In this document: one piece after another, positions 12,689 through 15,491 of the stretch | How positions within the stretch are numbered: position 1 is the first letter of the stretch | How the letters are laid out: the number at the start of each line of letters is the position of its first letter | Origin: Betaproteobacteria bacterium | Lineage (GTDB): Bacteria > Pseudomonadota > Gammaproteobacteria > Burkholderiales > Burkholderiaceae | Length of the DNA stretch: 15,491 bases | Assembly: GCA_947468785.1 (NCBI GenBank) | Contig: CANIMS010000014.1 | Span: 1-15,491, forward strand | Reading direction: 5' to 3' | Position numbers and translations under genes: made by a program | The notes under the pieces: generated by a model | The model's input: the letters and a program-made list of their open reading frames with translations, nothing else | The model's database searches: none | What the model was told of the DNA's origin: nothing

Positions 12689-15491
12689 ATGCCACATCCA
12701 TTTCCCACCATTTCTGATCAAAAGCAGCCCTATACCTGGTCGATTACGCCGAATTCAGGTGCGCTCAAGGAGTTGGCTGAAGGAATATGGGATTGTGCAA
12801 AACAAACGAATCAGCGCCCTTTAGTGGTTCTGAGTACGGCCGGACCATTAATTGGGGTCAGGGCAGCGCTTGAGGAGTTTCGGCCCAAAGATTTACCCCA
12901 TCAAATTGCTTTCTTACCCCAAGTCATCAGTTTTACGGATTGGTTAGAAGCGGCACCCAATGCCTGGAAGTTTCCAAAGAAGCAATCGGATCTTGAAAGA
13001 TGGATCTCGGTTTATGTGAACTTACGAAAGCATCCCAAACTCAAGGCTTGGTTTAAAGCAGAGAGTGAGGCGGGAGCATGGGGATTGGCGCAAGCAGTCA
13101 TTGATGCCTGTGACTCATTATCTGAAGCAGTAGTTCCCCAGTTACAAAGCGAGCTAAATGGTTTATTGGAAACACATTCGCTTGACATTGAAGTGTGGCT
13201 TAAAAAAGTGGAGTTGGTTTTAGATCAAGCGATTGCAAAAGCATATCTTGGCTTATCTCGAAAAGTGGTTGATGAAGAATCAGAAGTTCTCTTGGCATTT
13301 TGGCGTTACCTCACTAACGTGGGTGACCCCGTTATCCGCAAGCATTTGGCCATGGCCGATCACTTACAGCATGTAAAAATAAATACGCAGACAAATCGAC
13401 CGTTCATCTGGGTACAGACTGCTGATCCAAAACCGGTTGATCAAGACTTAATGAATCGTTACCTGAGTGATTACGCGCAATATGCGCCCGTAGTGCAAGT
13501 CAACTTAGATTGGCAGTCAGTCGCCTTATGGTCTGAGGCGCTATCAGGTTTAGACGCACAAGGTGAGATCCCAACAGCAAATGCAGAGGAGCAAAAGCAA
13601 GTTGCAAGTAATGTCGAGACTAATCGGCATGATGGGTGGCGATTACTTGCCGCTAGGCGTTTTGAAGAGTTGGCTTGGGGTGCGACTAAGTCTATTGAGA
13701 AGCACTTGATTGCTGGCAAGACAAATATTGCACTAGTTGCACAAGATCGTTTAGCAGCGCGCAGAGCGCGTGCACTACTGAGTCGCTTGGGTAACTCACT
13801 ACGAATACGTGACGAAACTGGTTGGAAGTTATCTACCACTAGAGCGGCAGCAGCTTTTGATAGTTGGTTAGAGATCATTCGCGCACCCAAAGAGGGGCCA
13901 AGCGCAAGCACCTTACTCGAGTTTTTACAAAATCCCTATTTTGATCTTGCACGCAGTCTAAAAATTTCGCCTGAAATGAGTATTGGGCTAACAGCGCTAC
14001 TAGAAGATATTTTAATTGCGAGTCAAGCTAAGTCTGGATGGCAGACTTTCTTAATGGCTATTGAGAGGGCCAATTACTACGCTGCAACAAATGGTGGATC
14101 GCCTAATGAACAACTTCATCAGCTCATTACTTTTATCAGTCAGCGTCATAGGGCGTGGCAACAGGAAGTCTTGGCCTGTTCGTCTGCCTACAATCTTTTG
14201 CATGACGATCTTCAAGAGATGGGAATGCGTGATCGCCTTGAGAATGATTCAGCAGGACAGCAGCTATTGGAGACCCTCAAGAATTTTGATCTAGGTTCTG
14301 GGGCTTACCATGACATCAAAATGCGCTTACCAGAATGGCTCAGTCTATTAAAAACAGTGATTGAGGAAGCTTCCTATGAAGAAGAGGGCAAGGATGCCAA
14401 AGCAACTTTGAGCATCTTGCCACTGAGTTCAACAAGACTGCGGCAATTTGATGCAGTAGTGCTAGTGGGATGTGATGAGCAGCAGCTACCGGCATTTTCT
14501 GAGCCTCCACTGTTCTTTTCAGATACTCTCAATCGGCTTCTAAGATCTTCGACAATTGCTGCGCAATATGTTCAGCAGGCTAGAGATCTTTCTGAACTTT
14601 TGGCTACTTGCCCAAACGTAGATTTACTCTGGCAAAGCAAAAGTAGGAGCGGCGAACCGCTGAGAGCTTCTGCTTGGATACAGCGATTGCAGTCAGCGCT
14701 CAAACACCTAAATCCATGGCAAGTGACCGAGCTGAAGTTTGAGCCCTTCATGGGGCAGTCAGCGCCAATCGAAATGGCTGTAAGTACGCCTGATAAAGAC
14801 TTGGCAATTCCGGTAACAGTTTCACCAAGTGCCTATAAGGCCTTGCGTGATTGTCCTTACCGCTACTACGTAAGTAGCCTACTAGGGTTGCGCAAAGCAA
14901 AAGAATTTGAAGAAGGTTTTGATGCATCTTTGGCTGGACAAACCTTGCATGCACTTTTGAAAACATTTTTTCAGTCACTGAAGACTGAAGAGGAAAAGTT
15001 GCACTCTCCTATTCATAAAGGTGACGAGATTCGTCGGCAGTGGATGATTGATCACTTAATGTCGTGCTCTGAGAAGGAGTTTGAGCGCTTAATTGCTGGT
15101 GATGCAAGAGTATTGGGAACCTTACGAGATTGGCAGAAACAAATTCCTAGTTTTATTGAGTGGCAACTCAAGCGGGAGAAAGAGGGCTGGCGCTATCACG
15201 ATGCTGAATTGCCGGTGGGATTTACTTTGACTTTAAAAGACCCTGATGGTCTTGAAAGGGAGATCAGCATTGCTGGCCGCGCAGATCGATTTGATATTCA
15301 TGTAAATAATGACGCTGCCGCTGCAGTGATTGATTACAAAAATCAAAAGATGAAAAAGATTAAGGATCGTGCTGAATTCATCTTAAATGATCCTCAATTG
15401 TTGATCTACGCTCGCGCTGCCAATGAGAACCCGATTGCCGCCCATCTGCCTGGTCGCAGCATAGAGAAGGCGGAATGGGTGACGCTTAAAG
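12689..15491 (+). CDS. AddB-like PD-(D/E)XK nuclease, probable DNA repair protein (3' end outside window)
   Basis: An open frame of 934 codons starts ATG at 12689 (MPHPFPTISDQ) and is still open at the window end. It resembles the AddB-like probable DNA repair family (TIGR03623 as I recall it), partners of AddA/UvrD-type helicases in double-strand-break processing. The N-terminal block at about 43-60 (RPLVVLSTAGPLIGVRAAL) occupies the helicase-motif I position but has no GKT/S. The middle carries DETGWKLSTTRAA and VVLVGCDEQQLPAF, both AddB-like. The nuclease part has VSPSAYKALRDCPYRYY (C722), GQTLH (H754), GRADRFD (863-869), D882 and K884 in VIDYKNQK, and Q903 in DPQLLIYA, so the nuclease residues are present. 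C722 may be the first iron-sulfur ligand; the other cysteines would lie beyond the edge. No clear ribosome-binding site precedes the start. It is divergent from trxA. Confidence 0.88.
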   Translation, partial: MPHPFPTISDQKQPYTWSITPNSGALKELAEGIWDCAKQTNQRPLVVLSTAGPLIGVRAALEEFRPKDLPHQIAFLPQVISFTDWLEAAPNAWKFPKKQSDLERWISVYVNLRKHPKLKAWFKAESEAGAWGLAQAVIDACDSLSEAVVPQLQSELNGLLETHSLDIEVWLKKVELVLDQAIAKAYLGLSRKVVDEESEVLLAFWRYLTNVGDPVIRKHLAMADHLQHVKINTQTNRPFIWVQTADPKPVDQDLMNRYLSDYAQYAPVVQVNLDWQSVALWSEALSGLDAQGEIPTANAEEQKQVASNVETNRHDGWRLLAARRFEELAWGATKSIEKHLIAGKTNIALVAQDRLAARRARALLSRLGNSLRIRDETGWKLSTTRAAAAFDSWLEIIRAPKEGPSASTLLEFLQNPYFDLARSLKISPEMSIGLTALLEDILIASQAKSGWQTFLMAIERANYYAATNGGSPNEQLHQLITFISQRHRAWQQEVLACSSAYNLLHDDLQEMGMRDRLENDSAGQQLLETLKNFDLGSGAYHDIKMRLPEWLSLLKTVIEEASYEEEGKDAKATLSILPLSSTRLRQFDAVVLVGCDEQQLPAFSEPPLFFSDTLNRLLRSSTIAAQYVQQARDLSELLATCPNVDLLWQSKSRSGEPLRASAWIQRLQSALKHLNPWQVTELKFEPFMGQSAPIEMAVSTPDKDLAIPVTVSPSAYKALRDCPYRYYVSSLLGLRKAKEFEEGFDASLAGQTLHALLKTFFQSLKTEEEKLHSPIHKGDEIRRQWMIDHLMSCSEKEFERLIAGDARVLGTLRDWQKQIPSFIEWQLKREKEGWRYHDAELPVGFTLTLKDPDGLEREISIAGRADRFDIHVNNDAAAAVIDYKNQKMKKIKDRAEFILNDPQLLIYARAANENPIAAHLPGRSIEKAEWVTLK

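Noticed and set aside
13471..13911. 146-codon open frame on the minus strand
   Set aside because: It lies entirely antisense to the AddB-like gene, has no recognisable domain, and the + strand frame carries clear family motifs on both sides.
1..15491. CRISPR arrays, tRNA/rRNA genes, insertion sequences, prophage or defence genes
   Set aside because: I saw no regularly spaced repeats, cloverleaf-like stretches, transposase motifs or terminal inverted repeats; all long coding regions are assigned to housekeeping, envelope or transport families.

Overview
The window looks like chromosomal DNA of a betaproteobacterium of the Burkholderiaceae, most likely Polynucleobacter or a close relative. I infer this from the AT-leaning base composition (judged by eye, not computed), the gene order trxA-rho-rpmE2, orphan Bug/TctC-type solute-binding proteins, and the family types present. 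No taxonomic search was possible. I see no phage, insertion sequence, CRISPR array, tRNA or rRNA, and no gene looks broken inside the window. Only the first and last genes are cut by the window edges.

Layout, left to right. (1) 1-4029: the 3' tail of an unidentified + strand gene; a Bug-type periplasmic binding protein (-); a tight + strand run of a SemiSWEET-type small sugar transporter, a fumarylacetoacetate/fumarylpyruvate-type hydrolase and an alpha/beta-hydrolase lipoprotein; then a convergent crotonase-fold protein (-) that seems to lack both canonical catalytic glutamates. This is a small catabolic/uptake neighbourhood. (2) 4117-5858: a 52-residue membrane protein of DUF5993 type overlapping dsbB by 4 nt, then a second Bug-type binding protein. 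The DsbB has its second cysteine pair after a fifth membrane helix. (3) 6001-6972: two small envelope genes, a glycine/tyrosine-rich exported protein and a glycine-zipper lipoprotein, probably ended by a hairpin lying inside the convergent MATE gene. (4) 6985-10095 (-): a GT-C-type membrane glycosyltransferase followed 3 nt later by a MATE transporter. (5) 10221-12569 (-): trxA, rho and rpmE2 (L31 type B), each followed by a clear intrinsic terminator. The rho leader is strongly C-rich and G-poor (43 C against 12 G in 133 nt), as expected for Rho-dependent autoregulation. (6) 12689 to the end (+): a long AddB-like PD-(D/E)XK nuclease of recombinational repair, divergent from trxA and running off the window.

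Much of this is ordinary chromosomal content. The items most worth attention are the DUF5993-DsbB pair with its unusual cysteine layout, the glutamate-less crotonase, the rho leader, the AddB-like protein without a Walker A motif, and the low-complexity tail on ribosomal protein L31. No stretch longer than 300 bases lacks a gene; the longest intergenic region is the 255-base trxA-rho interval, described below. I found no evidence for an undescribed defence system or mobile element.
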